A stretch of 39,933 nt of DNA from Lacrimispora celerecrescens (GTDB taxonomy: Bacteria; Bacillota; Clostridia; Lachnospirales; Lachnospiraceae): NCBI RefSeq assembly GCF_000732605.1, contig NZ_JPME01000044.1:1-39933 (forward strand), written 5' to 3'. The translations under genes were made by a program, and so were the position numbers. Shown here piece by piece: positions 33,065 to 39,933 of this stretch (position 1 is the first letter of the stretch; each line of letters begins with the position of its first letter). Under the pieces are notes generated by a model. It saw only the letters and a program-made list of their open reading frames with translations. It searched no databases and was not told the origin of the DNA.

Positions 33065-34183
33065 ATGCTAAAATTACAAACCTACACCGCAGAGCTTGCC
33101 GGAACAAGCTATGAAATTGGATATCAGTTCGGAAAAATGACCGCTGCAATCCCGCAGCTGCAAGCAACCCATACTGCCGAAATAGAGGGCTTTGGCCTAA
33201 AGCAGGTTGAGGAAGCGGCAAAACTTTTTGACCGCTGGTGTCCCGGTCTCACAGAAGAACTTTGCGGTTTTGCCGATGCGCTAAAAGTAAAACCTGAGCA
33301 GGTATTTTTTTACGGAATGACTTATCTGCTTCCCCGGTGCAGTCATATTGCACTGCTGCCAAGCCGCACTGCCGATAGGAAACCCCTGCTTGCCCGTAAC
33401 TATGAGTTCAGTCACGAAGCTGAGGATTTCTGTCTGATTAAAACCAGTGTCACAGGAAAATACTCGCATATGGGGACCAGTGTACTCCACTTCGGACGGG
33501 ATGATGGATTTAACGAACACGGCCTTGCTGTCACGATGAGTTCCTGTGGCTTTCCGGTAGGGGCTCTTCCCTATATGCGATCGCCGAAACTCAAAGGTCT
33601 CCAGTTTTGGGCGGTTACCCGTGCTCTGCTGGAAAACTGCAAGGACGTAACCGAATCGCTCAAATATCTGGAAGGGATGCCCATCGCTTATAACTTAAAT
33701 ATGATTCTGCTGGATAAGGCTGGAAATGCCGCTCTGGTAGAAACGTTGGATGGCCGTACCGCTGTCAAGCAGATTGGTCCGGATTCCAAAGAGCAGGAGT
33801 TGTATGCTACGAACCATGCGCTTTTTCCAGATCTTCAGTCGATGGAACCCAAGGTAATGGCGCATTCCGCAAGACGGTTCGAATATATCAAAAAACAGAT
33901 TGCAAATCAAAACGAAGTAACTCAGGTACAGCTTAAGGAAATGCTGCTGGCTAAGTATCCGGATGGCCTATGCTGTCATTACTTCGAGGAGTATTTCGGA
34001 ACCACCAAGAGCATGGTGATTTCGCCATCAGACGGTATCATTGACCTTTGCTGGGGTGGCCGGTCCGAAAATGGCTGGCATACCTATGATATTACCCAAC
34101 CGTTGGAAGATGGTATGCAGACGGTGGAGATTAATTTAGAGAAAGCGGCACCAGGCACTTATGATTGGCAGCCGTTAACTTAA
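33065..34183 (+). CDS. C45-type Ntn hydrolase (acyl-CoA:6-APA acyltransferase-like)
   Basis: The 372-residue protein resembles family C45 and linear-amide C-N hydrolases, which cut themselves to expose an N-terminal Cys. The likely nucleophile is Cys92 in LLPRCSHIA, after a propeptide of normal length (GTSYEIGYQFGK, then ELCGFADALKV). The core follows with LLARNYEFS, DGFNEHGLAVTMSS and NMILLDKAGNAALVE. Members hydrolyse amide bonds of small acylated compounds, including penicillin-type and acyl-homoserine lactone substrates; the substrate here is unknown. AAGGAGG precedes the ATG. It is followed after 19 bp by an AraC regulator and probably shares its transcript. Confidence 0.75.
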   Translation: MLKLQTYTAELAGTSYEIGYQFGKMTAAIPQLQATHTAEIEGFGLKQVEEAAKLFDRWCPGLTEELCGFADALKVKPEQVFFYGMTYLLPRCSHIALLPSRTADRKPLLARNYEFSHEAEDFCLIKTSVTGKYSHMGTSVLHFGRDDGFNEHGLAVTMSSCGFPVGALPYMRSPKLKGLQFWAVTRALLENCKDVTESLKYLEGMPIAYNLNMILLDKAGNAALVETLDGRTAVKQIGPDSKEQELYATNHALFPDLQSMEPKVMAHSARRFEYIKKQIANQNEVTQVQLKEMLLAKYPDGLCCHYFEEYFGTTKSMVISPSDGIIDLCWGGRSENGWHTYDITQPLEDGMQTVEINLEKAAPGTYDWQPLT

Positions 34184-34202
34184 AAGCAGAAGGAGGATTG
34201 CT

Positions 34203-35078
34203 GTGAATTATAGAAAATCATTGGAGCAGGCGGTTATATATATTGAAAACCATCTGGGATACAATATTAAGGTCGAGGATGTGGCAAAGGCAGCCGGATA
34301 TTCTTATTATCATCTGAATCGACAATTCACAGCGATCCTGGGTGAAAGCATAGGCAGCTACATCAAGAAGCGACGTCTAGCTGACGCATCCAAGAAGCTT
34401 CTCTATTCAGACCTTAAAATAATAGATATAGCCATTGAATACGGCTTTGATTCTCCGGAAGCTTTTAGCCGTGCATTCAAAGCTATCTATAAGGTCAGTC
34501 CTCAAAGTTATCGTCAAAACCGCCTGGACATCTTCATTGGCGGGAAAGAACGCCTGGATACAGGATTGTTGGATCATCTGGTCCGCAATGTGACGGTTCA
34601 TCCGCGGATCGTTGAACTGCCGGAGATCAGGGTCGCGGGGATTCGGGGAGAAACGACCTTGCGGGACAACCGCCTGCGGGAACTGTGGGATAGGACTAAT
34701 TCCCTATATAGTCAAATTCCCAACCGAATCCCAGGCGGGAGATCCTTTGGTATCTGCGAGGCATGTGCAGAAAACACGCTGTACACCATGAATGAGGATA
34801 TCCTTTTCACTGAAGTGGCGGGAACGGAAGTTTCGTCTTTTGAGGGGCTAACCGAACCCTTTGTGCAGAAGGTAATCCCTGGGGGGCGCTACGCGGTTTT
34901 TACACACCGAGGTACTTTGCGGATGCTGCCTCAGACCTTTGACTACATCTGGGGCACATGGTTTCTCACTACGAAAGAAGAATTAGACTGGCGGGAGGAC
35001 TTCGAGCTTTATGATGAACGCTTCCTTGGATATGACCATCCGGACTCTGAGGTGGATTTGTATATTCCAGTGAGATAA
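34203..35078 (+). CDS. AraC regulator with GyrI-like effector domain
   Basis: The 291-residue protein has an N-terminal double helix-turn-helix (residues 8-105; VAKAAGYSYYHLNRQFTAI, then EYGFDSPEAFSRAFK) and a C-terminal GyrI-like ligand domain (about 135-291; ELPEIRVAGIRGETTL...GGRYAVFTHRG...WREDFELYDERF). This is the Rob/SoxS-type arrangement whose GyrI domain binds hydrophobic drugs or metabolites. It starts with GTG after AAGGAGGA, 19 bp after the C45 hydrolase, which is its likeliest target by position. Confidence 0.85.
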   Translation: MNYRKSLEQAVIYIENHLGYNIKVEDVAKAAGYSYYHLNRQFTAILGESIGSYIKKRRLADASKKLLYSDLKIIDIAIEYGFDSPEAFSRAFKAIYKVSPQSYRQNRLDIFIGGKERLDTGLLDHLVRNVTVHPRIVELPEIRVAGIRGETTLRDNRLRELWDRTNSLYSQIPNRIPGGRSFGICEACAENTLYTMNEDILFTEVAGTEVSSFEGLTEPFVQKVIPGGRYAVFTHRGTLRMLPQTFDYIWGTWFLTTKEELDWREDFELYDERFLGYDHPDSEVDLYIPVR

Positions 35079-35131
35079 ACAGCTACGGACAACAGATGGT
35101 ATTTTGCAGGGAGCGATTTAAAAAAAAAATA

Positions 35132-35160
35132 TTGACATAGCCTTCTCATAGGAGTATATT
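35132..35160 (+). promoter_or_regulatory. Promoter of the hsmA-like/TetR unit
   Basis: TTGACA (35132-35137), a 17-bp spacer and TATATT (35155-35160). Near-consensus and strong unless repressed. Confidence 0.8.
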
Positions 35161-35201
35161 GAACTTAGTTCATTTGAACAATGTTCATTTAAACAACGTT
35201 C
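35161..35201. repeat. Triple operator: three palindromes at a 15-bp period
   Basis: GAAC-TTA-GTTC (35161-35171), GAAC-AAT-GTTC (35176-35186) and the imperfect AAAC-AAC-GTTC (35191-35201) repeat every 15 bp directly on the start point of transcription. TetR proteins usually bind such short palindromes, and the TetR gene of this unit (36082) is the expected ligand. Confidence 0.7.
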
Positions 35202-35217
35202 AAAGGAGGTGTCGGAT

Positions 35218-35643
35218 ATGAAACCATTTATAGTAAAAAAACAATGTTTATTATTGATTGCAGGCTGTGTATGGATGTTTGCAGGCTTTATGGTCATGAA
35301 AACGGGCTATCCTTTATTACAAAAGTCTACTTCATTAGGACTTATTCTTTTAGGTGCTTCTATCATATTTTTATTTTTTTATTTAAAGATTTTTTCAAAA
35401 TTAGTACGAAGGCATGAGATAAGAATTAGAGGTTACGAGGAAGATAAAGTGGCTTTTTGGAAGTTTTTTGATAGAAAGCAGTATGTCATTATCGCTATCA
35501 TGATGAGCGGAGGCATTTTAATTAGATATTATCATCTAGTTCCTAATTGGTTTATTGCATTTTTTTATTCAGGATTGGGATTTGCACTTTTTTCCTGTGG
35601 AACTAGGTTTGTAGCTAGATATATTAAATTTGAAAGGGCGTGA
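35218..35643 (+). CDS. Small membrane protein of the TetR unit
   Basis: The 141-residue protein has four hydrophobic segments (about residues 10-28, 36-56, 88-106 and 112-130) and a charged loop in the middle (KLVRRHEIRIRGYEEDK). I do not recognise the family. ATG 35218 has AAAGGAGGTG upstream; a GTG at 35209 is too close to that site. It ends 4 bp before the next gene, so the two are probably made together. Regulated by the triple operator. Confidence 0.6.
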   Translation: MKPFIVKKQCLLLIAGCVWMFAGFMVMKTGYPLLQKSTSLGLILLGASIIFLFFYLKIFSKLVRRHEIRIRGYEEDKVAFWKFFDRKQYVIIAIMMSGGILIRYYHLVPNWFIAFFYSGLGFALFSCGTRFVARYIKFERA

Positions 35644-35647
35644 TTTT

Positions 35648-36040
35648 ATGAACGGATTATTAGTGAGTGCAATTGTTACAATATCCCTGGCTTTGGTATT
35701 TTATACAATTGGTGTTTGGAGTGAACATAAAGAAAAAGTTTTAAAGAAAATACACGCAGTATACTTTGGTTTAGGTCTGATCTTCGATACGACAGGGACT
35801 ACTTTAATGTCGATCATTGCTGGAAAGAAAGATATCTCTAATTTAACCACATTTTATATCCATAGATTTACTGGTGGTTTAGCAATCATGCTTATGCTAG
35901 TTCATTTCCTATGGGCAATTTATGTACTAATAAAAGGATCAGAAAAAGCGAAAGAGAATTTCCATAGGTTTAGTGTGATTGTTTGGGGATTTTGGTTAAT
36001 CCCATATTTTGTTGGTATGTTTATGGGAATGAGAGGCTAG
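35648..36040 (+). CDS. HsmA/TIGR03987-type membrane protein
   Basis: The 130-residue protein has four membrane segments and the family's core DTTGTTLM in the second one, then FYIHRFTGGLAIMLMLVHFLWA. Proteins of this kind, some named HsmA, are often paired with a TetR or MerR regulator. A transport or membrane-stress function has been suggested but not shown, as far as I recall. AAAGGGCG precedes the ATG. TetR follows after 41 bp. Confidence 0.6.
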   Translation: MNGLLVSAIVTISLALVFYTIGVWSEHKEKVLKKIHAVYFGLGLIFDTTGTTLMSIIAGKKDISNLTTFYIHRFTGGLAIMLMLVHFLWAIYVLIKGSEKAKENFHRFSVIVWGFWLIPYFVGMFMGMRG

Positions 36041-36059
36041 TTAAATAAAGTTTATTTAA
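36041..36059. repeat. Perfect AT palindrome before the TetR gene
   Basis: TTAAATAAA-G-TTTATTTAA, directly after the preceding stop codon. All A-T, so it is a weak hairpin; it could be a second protein binding site. Confidence 0.4.
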
Positions 36060-36081
36060 TAAGAAAGAAGTAGGTAACGAA

Positions 36082-36672
36082 ATGAAGAAAGTTGATGTGA
36101 GCAGAGAAGATATCTTAAAAATAGGGTTGGAACTGCTAACTTCAGGAACTGTCAGGACTTTGACTTTGAGAGACTTAGCCAGCCGAACAGGAGTTTCAGT
36201 AGGAACGTTATATAATTATTTTGGAGACAAAGAACAGCTTCAAAGAGAAGTGTTAGGATATTTTTGGGAAAAAGCAATGTATCAAGAAGGCATCCTTAAT
36301 TGCGATAATATAGATTTTATCGACCATGTGGAACAGTCTTACAGCCTGTTTTTTAAGAGTTTTCAAAAGATACATGGTGCTGTCAGTAATAATTCTTCAA
36401 GTACTGTAAACAAATGTGATATGCAAGCTAATTTTCCTGTGAAACATATTAATGAAAAACTAGAATCTTGGGTTGAAGTGTTGGTAGATCTTCATACGGA
36501 TGAACTGAAAGAAGTAGAAGCGAAATGCTCAAGAACAGAGATCATCAATTATATTGTTGCCATTTATATGGGGAGATTTCTAAGAGGTGATGACGATCTT
36601 GGGATTGCAATGAAAGTATTAAGAGCATACTTTTCGAAGATGCCCCCTGACGTCAACGGGATATCAAATTAA
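36082..36672 (+). CDS. TetR-family repressor
   Basis: The 196-residue protein has the TetR DNA-binding domain at its N-terminus (residues 5-52: REDILKIGLELL, LTLRDLASRTGVSVGTLYNYFGDKEQL) and an all-helical ligand domain. It is the last gene of the unit with the two small membrane proteins and probably represses that unit through the triple GAAC-N3-GTTC operator at 35161, including its own synthesis. The ribosome binding site is weak (AGTAGGTAACGAA), so the repressor may be made at a low level. The ligand is unknown. Confidence 0.87.
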   Translation: MKKVDVSREDILKIGLELLTSGTVRTLTLRDLASRTGVSVGTLYNYFGDKEQLQREVLGYFWEKAMYQEGILNCDNIDFIDHVEQSYSLFFKSFQKIHGAVSNNSSSTVNKCDMQANFPVKHINEKLESWVEVLVDLHTDELKEVEAKCSRTEIINYIVAIYMGRFLRGDDDLGIAMKVLRAYFSKMPPDVNGISN

Positions 36673-36682
36673 TGTGATTAAT

Positions 36683-36733
36683 AAAGAGGTGAGGTTTCGG
36701 TCAACGATAGACTAAAGACTTAGCCTCTTTTTT
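36683..36733 (+). terminator. Terminator after the TetR gene
   Basis: AAAGAGG pairs with CCTCTTT around a long loop, followed by T6. The loop also holds complementary GTC/GAC segments. Confidence 0.45.
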
Positions 36734-36790
36734 ATGCCTAAAACAAAGGGTTTTCAGCTAATGATAGATATTTTACTAGTGGAATGTGTA

Positions 36791-36819
36791 TTGAAAATTT
36801 GGAATATATATGATAATAT
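36791..36819 (+). promoter_or_regulatory. Promoter of the marR-MATE operon
   Basis: TTGAAA (36791-36796), a 17-bp spacer and TAATAT (36814-36819). The -10 box overlaps the left end of the palindromic operator. Confidence 0.7.
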
Positions 36820-36840
36820 AGTTCAATATTGAACTATATT
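36815..36840. promoter_or_regulatory. 26-bp perfect palindrome, likely MarR operator
   Basis: Half site AATATAGTTCAAT followed immediately by its exact reverse complement. It covers the -10 box and start point, 18 bp before the marR ATG. Its length and position are typical of an autorepressed MarR gene. Confidence 0.75.
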
Positions 36841-36858
36841 AAAGCGAGGTGAATATAA

Positions 36859-37314
36859 ATGAAGAATGAACCAGTTAATAATAAAAACAGTCTTTTTTTA
36901 ATCTTTAACTGGAAGTTAAAAAAGGTGTATGAAAAGGTATTTTATCAACTTACTGAGGAATTGCAATTGACCCAGAATGAAATCGATGTACTTTTGTATT
37001 TGTATAACAATGCCCCGTTTAATACCGCACGTGATATAGCCAGATATCGTGCTATGTCAAAGTCTATGATATCAAAATCCGTAGATTCCTTATATAGAAG
37101 AGGCTATTTATCCTATGAGACAGATGAAATAGACAAAAGATGTACTCATCTAAAAATCGAACCAGTGGCTATTCCAATTGTGGAAAAATTACTTGAGGCT
37201 CAAAAAGAGTTTTTTTCTATTCTTACATGTAATATTACTGGGAAAGAATATGAAGCAATGGAGACAGTATTAAATAAAATGTATCAAAACATCATTGATC
37301 AGCTTGAAGAATAA
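36859..37314 (+). CDS. MarR-family regulator
   Basis: The 151-residue protein has the MarR winged helix (about residues 30-110): LTQNEIDVLLYLYNN, ARDIARYRAMSKSMISKSVDSLYRRGYLSYETDEIDKR with the wing Asp-Arg motif, and long flanking helices for dimerisation. AGCGAGGTG precedes the ATG. It probably represses itself and the MATE pump that begins 16 bp downstream, with release by a pump substrate. Related clostridial pairs of this kind respond to drugs or dyes. Confidence 0.88.
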   Translation: MKNEPVNNKNSLFLIFNWKLKKVYEKVFYQLTEELQLTQNEIDVLLYLYNNAPFNTARDIARYRAMSKSMISKSVDSLYRRGYLSYETDEIDKRCTHLKIEPVAIPIVEKLLEAQKEFFSILTCNITGKEYEAMETVLNKMYQNIIDQLEE

Positions 37315-37330
37315 AGGGGAGATAGAAGAA

Positions 37331-38722
37331 ATGAAAAATAAGCAACAAAGTGAATTAGGAACTAAAAGTATAAAAAAGTTACTTTTTAGTATGGCTGTTC
37401 CTGCAATTACAGCGCAGATTATCAACCTTCTGTACAATATGGTGGATAGAATGTATATTGGACATATTCCTGATGTAGGTGCTACAGCGTTAACTGGAGT
37501 AGGTGTTACAATGCCAATCATTATGGTCATATCAGCATTTGCTGCATTAGTTAGCATGGGTGGTGCACCACGCTCTTCGATTATGATGGGAAAAGGTGAT
37601 AAAGATACTGCTGAAAAAATACTGGGAAACTGCACGACGGCATTGGTGCTTATTTCAATAATATTAACAGTTGTAGTTCTTTTATTTGGAGAAAATATGT
37701 TAATGGCATTTGGGGCCAGCCAGAATACGTTTAAGTATGCATTGGATTATTTAAAGATCTATGCTTATGGAACCTTGTTTGTCCAACTGGCCTTAGGTCT
37801 AAATGCATTTATTACTGCACAAGGTTTTGCCAAAACAAGCATGCTTACAGTACTAGTCGGAGCAATATTAAATATTATTTTAGACCCAATCTTTATTTTT
37901 GGATTTAATATGGGGGTAAAAGGTGCCGCTTTAGCAACTATAATATCACAGGGGGTTTCTGCTCTATGGGTTATTAAATTTCTTACTGGGGATAAAACCT
38001 TCTTAAAAATCAAGAGAAAATATTTAAAAATAGATTTTAAAGTATTATTACCATGTATTGCCCTTGGATTAGCACCATTTATTATGCAATCAACAGAAAG
38101 CATTTTAGCCGTATCATTTAATACCTCCTTACTCAAACATGGTGGAGATCTATCCGTTGGAGCCATGACCATCCTTTCCAGTGTTATGCAGTTTTCTATG
38201 CTACCATTAGTTGGGCTGACTCAAGGAGCTACACCAATTATTAGCTTTAATTACGGATCGGGTAATGGCACCAGAGTGAAAGAAGCATTTTTATTACTAC
38301 TTAAGGCATCACTAAGTTATTCAATCGGATTATGGGCAATTGCAATGTTCTTTCCCCAAGTATTTGCTGGAATTTTTTCAAAAGAAGCAGAGTTGATTGA
38401 TATTACTATTAAGGCAATGAGAATTTATATGGCAGCTTCTTTACTATTTGGAATTCAAGTCAGTTGTCAGCAGACTTTTATAGCATTAGGAAAAGCAAAA
38501 GTATCTGTATTCTTAGCTGTTCTGCGCAAAATAATTCTTTTAATTCCACTTATTTATATATTACCTTTATTTCTAGAAAATAAGGTAAATGCAGTATTTT
38601 TAGCAGAGCCAATCGCTGATATGATTGCCGTTACAATAACCGGCATCATGTTTGCTACCCAGTTTAAACGTGTATTAAAGAAATTAGAAACCGAGAGAGA
38701 ATCGAACGCTATGGCGTGTTGA
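37331..38722 (+). CDS. MATE-family efflux pump
   Basis: The 463-residue membrane protein has 12 helices in two bundles: the first begins LFSMAVPAITAQIINLLYNMVDRMYIG, the second at about residue 240 with PCIALGLAPFIMQSTESILAV. The NMVDRMYIGHI and QGATPIISFNYGSGN motifs are typical of the DinF/MepA branch, which exports cationic drugs in exchange for sodium or protons. The start at ATG 37331 has AGGGGAGA upstream; the longer frame overlaps marR. Regulated with marR through the 26-bp palindrome. Confidence 0.9.
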   Translation: MKNKQQSELGTKSIKKLLFSMAVPAITAQIINLLYNMVDRMYIGHIPDVGATALTGVGVTMPIIMVISAFAALVSMGGAPRSSIMMGKGDKDTAEKILGNCTTALVLISIILTVVVLLFGENMLMAFGASQNTFKYALDYLKIYAYGTLFVQLALGLNAFITAQGFAKTSMLTVLVGAILNIILDPIFIFGFNMGVKGAALATIISQGVSALWVIKFLTGDKTFLKIKRKYLKIDFKVLLPCIALGLAPFIMQSTESILAVSFNTSLLKHGGDLSVGAMTILSSVMQFSMLPLVGLTQGATPIISFNYGSGNGTRVKEAFLLLLKASLSYSIGLWAIAMFFPQVFAGIFSKEAELIDITIKAMRIYMAASLLFGIQVSCQQTFIALGKAKVSVFLAVLRKIILLIPLIYILPLFLENKVNAVFLAEPIADMIAVTITGIMFATQFKRVLKKLETERESNAMAC

Positions 38723-38736
38723 CTTTTGAGTTTGAG

Positions 38737-38774
38737 GGTCATTATGCATGGTATATAACCAATGCATAATGACC
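38737..38774. terminator. Terminator between the MATE and AraC genes
   Basis: A perfect 13-bp stem GGTCATTATGCAT / ATGCATAATGACC, extended by TGGT/ACCA, then GTTTTT. It sits between convergent genes and can serve both. Confidence 0.8.
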
Positions 38775-38802
38775 GTTTTTAGATTCCGTTCGCATTTTGC
38801 AG

Positions 38803-39657
38803 TTATGGAATAAGTTCCTTGATATACTGTCTGGGAGATTTCCCTTTGTATTTTTTGAAAGTCTTAATAAAATAACTGATATCATTAAATCCGCAGGAAA
38901 GTGAGATTTCTGTTATGGAGTCATTGGTGGTTATCAGCTGATAGCAGGCCCGTTCAATGCGGTAATAATTCACATAATCGATGGGCGTCCGGGAAGTCAT
39001 TTCGAAGAAAAAGCGGCAGAAATATTTGGGGGACATTCCGGTAATTCTTGCCAGATCATTCAGTTCTATTTTGTTGGAGTAATTATGATCAATATAATCC
39101 AGTACATTTTTTAAAAGGTAAATGTTCTTATGCTTAGATCGTTCCGCCTGATCAGGGATGACATAGCGGTTTTCAGAATACATATATCCTATGATCTGAT
39201 TTAATAGCCCGATGGCAATTAGCTCTTGCTTGACCGTTATACCTCTTATAATCCGAAAGAACTCTTCCATTAAGGAATAGATCTTGTTTGGATCGTATGG
39301 ATAGTATTCATCCAATCTCAGCTCACATCTATTTAATTTGTCCAAAAAAGGAGAAGCAAAGGATTTGCCCAACAGGATGCTGCATGGGATAACGATGCAT
39401 TCGTAAGTGCAGTCATGGGGGACGCCTCCGTGCAGGCAGCCGCTGTTGACAATGAGAATATCTCCAGGCCGGGCGAGCCGGCTGTTTTCATCAATCGTCA
39501 CCTCAAATTCCCCTTCTATAATATGAATAAATTCCAGCTCTTCATGCCAGTGATAGGGCATGGTATATTGCGGATGAAGATGATTCACATAGTAATAGCC
39601 AACAGGAAATTCAGATGTACCGTGGCTTTTGTTTTCTTTATATTTAAGATATTGCAT
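38803..39657 (-). CDS. AraC-family regulator with cupin domain
   Basis: The 284-residue protein has an N-terminal cupin (HLHPQYTMPYHWHEELEFIH, two His pairs; ARPGDILIVNSGCLHGG) and a C-terminal double helix-turn-helix (DLARITGMSPKYFCRFFFEM, then CGFNDISYFIKTFKKYKGKSP). ATG 39657 follows GAGGTG; eleven further open codons upstream lack a site. It probably controls a carbohydrate operon that would lie outside the window, since its convergent neighbour, the MATE pump, has its own repressor. GC content is higher than in the efflux genes, marking the end of the AT-rich stretch. Confidence 0.85.
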   Translation of the reverse strand: MQYLKYKENKSHGTSEFPVGYYYVNHLHPQYTMPYHWHEELEFIHIIEGEFEVTIDENSRLARPGDILIVNSGCLHGGVPHDCTYECIVIPCSILLGKSFASPFLDKLNRCELRLDEYYPYDPNKIYSLMEEFFRIIRGITVKQELIAIGLLNQIIGYMYSENRYVIPDQAERSKHKNIYLLKNVLDYIDHNYSNKIELNDLARITGMSPKYFCRFFFEMTSRTPIDYVNYYRIERACYQLITTNDSITEISLSCGFNDISYFIKTFKKYKGKSPRQYIKELIP

Positions 39658-39882
39658 GGCTTTCACCTCTTTGGTTTTACAATTAAGCAACGGAAGTAGT
39701 ATCCGTCAATTGCAAATCGAAATGCAACCCTTTAAATCTAATTTAGAGTGAAAATCAATAGTTATTATTATTAGCTGGGCGGTTGCATCCCGGTTTACAA
39801 GGCTGTTTGGTATGGCTTTTTTTGTTGTATCGTTCCACGATTGCCGCTATAGTTGATTCATTGGCGGCAGTTTGGAGGATAT

Positions 39883-39933
39883 ATGACGAAATTCTTTACT
39901 TATGAAGAGCGACTGATTCTTCAGAAACATTTA
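39883..39933 (+). CDS. IS30-family transposase, N-terminal fragment at the window edge
   Basis: The first 17 residues, MTKFFTYEERLILQKHL, match the usual start of IS30 transposases (YEERLxIQxxL, first helix of the HTH). TTTGGAGGATAT gives a strong ribosome binding site. The rest lies beyond the window. The 190 bp before it, with a T8 run at 39819-39826, probably contain the left inverted repeat, which I cannot delimit. Confidence 0.65.
   Translation, partial: MTKFFTYEERLILQKHL

Noticed and set aside
35161-35201. Short CRISPR-like array
   Set aside because: The repeat unit is an 11-bp palindrome with 4-bp gaps at a promoter, which is an operator pattern; no spacers or cas genes.

Overview
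The window looks like a chromosomal segment of an anaerobic Firmicute, most likely a Lachnospiraceae clostridium of the Lacrimispora/Enterocloster type. The grounds are strong AGGAGG-type ribosome binding sites, a tandem glycine riboswitch in front of a split gcvPA/gcvPB glycine cleavage operon, Lac-family PTS genes and a GrdB-like protein. The genus is an inference. Metabolic blocks of moderate GC alternate with AT-rich accessory stretches, and transposase fragments lie at both ends (IS3 type at the left, IS30 type at the right) and one in the middle.

Layout. 1-1650: a broken IS3 transposase, then an AT-rich DUF3800 gene followed by a compact structured-RNA candidate with its own promoter and terminator. 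1818-10332: a sugar/glycopeptide locus with an atypical HPr, a MupG-type 6-phosphoglycosidase (DUF871), a PRD/EIIA-containing activator, PTS EIIA, EIIB and a frameshifted EIIC, a stand-alone GrdB-like protein, a glycosylasparaginase-type Ntn hydrolase and an M20 dipeptidase. Two near-identical palindromes (TTTCCTA-N5-TAGGAAA), equally phased to their -10 boxes, precede the two transcription units and are probably the activator's operators. 10358-14727: a sulfur module with two TusA proteins, a transporter of the YeeE/YedE type split in two, a thioredoxin-reductase-like flavoprotein fused to a cysteine-less thioredoxin domain, and a divergent LysR regulator. 15000-19587: a heterodimeric ABC exporter with one degenerate ATP site, convergent with an AraC regulator.

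19588-23842 is AT-rich and eroding: a possible small RNA, an unrecognised broken reading frame, a cupin, a VOC protein, an exported stalk-domain protein, an NTF2-like protein, a VOC pseudogene, a membrane protein and an IS orfA stub. 24022-25812 encodes a PAS/GAF/PAS/GGDEF diguanylate cyclase. 25900-32958 is a self-sufficient glycine cleavage operon (riboswitch, gcvT, gcvH, gcvPA, gcvPB, lipoate ligase, dihydrolipoyl dehydrogenase). 33065-35078 holds a C45 Ntn hydrolase and an AraC/GyrI regulator. 35132-38774 is AT-rich and holds two compact regulated units: two small membrane proteins with a TetR behind a triple operator, and a MarR plus MATE efflux pump behind a 26-bp palindrome. The window closes with an AraC regulator and the start of an IS30 transposase.

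Most promising leads: the DUF3800 plus structured-RNA pair; and the PTS, MupG, glycosylasparaginase and dipeptidase locus with its twin operators and an HPr paralogue that has lost Arg17, Pro18 and Ser46. All functional calls come from reading sequences and motifs by eye; no database search was run.
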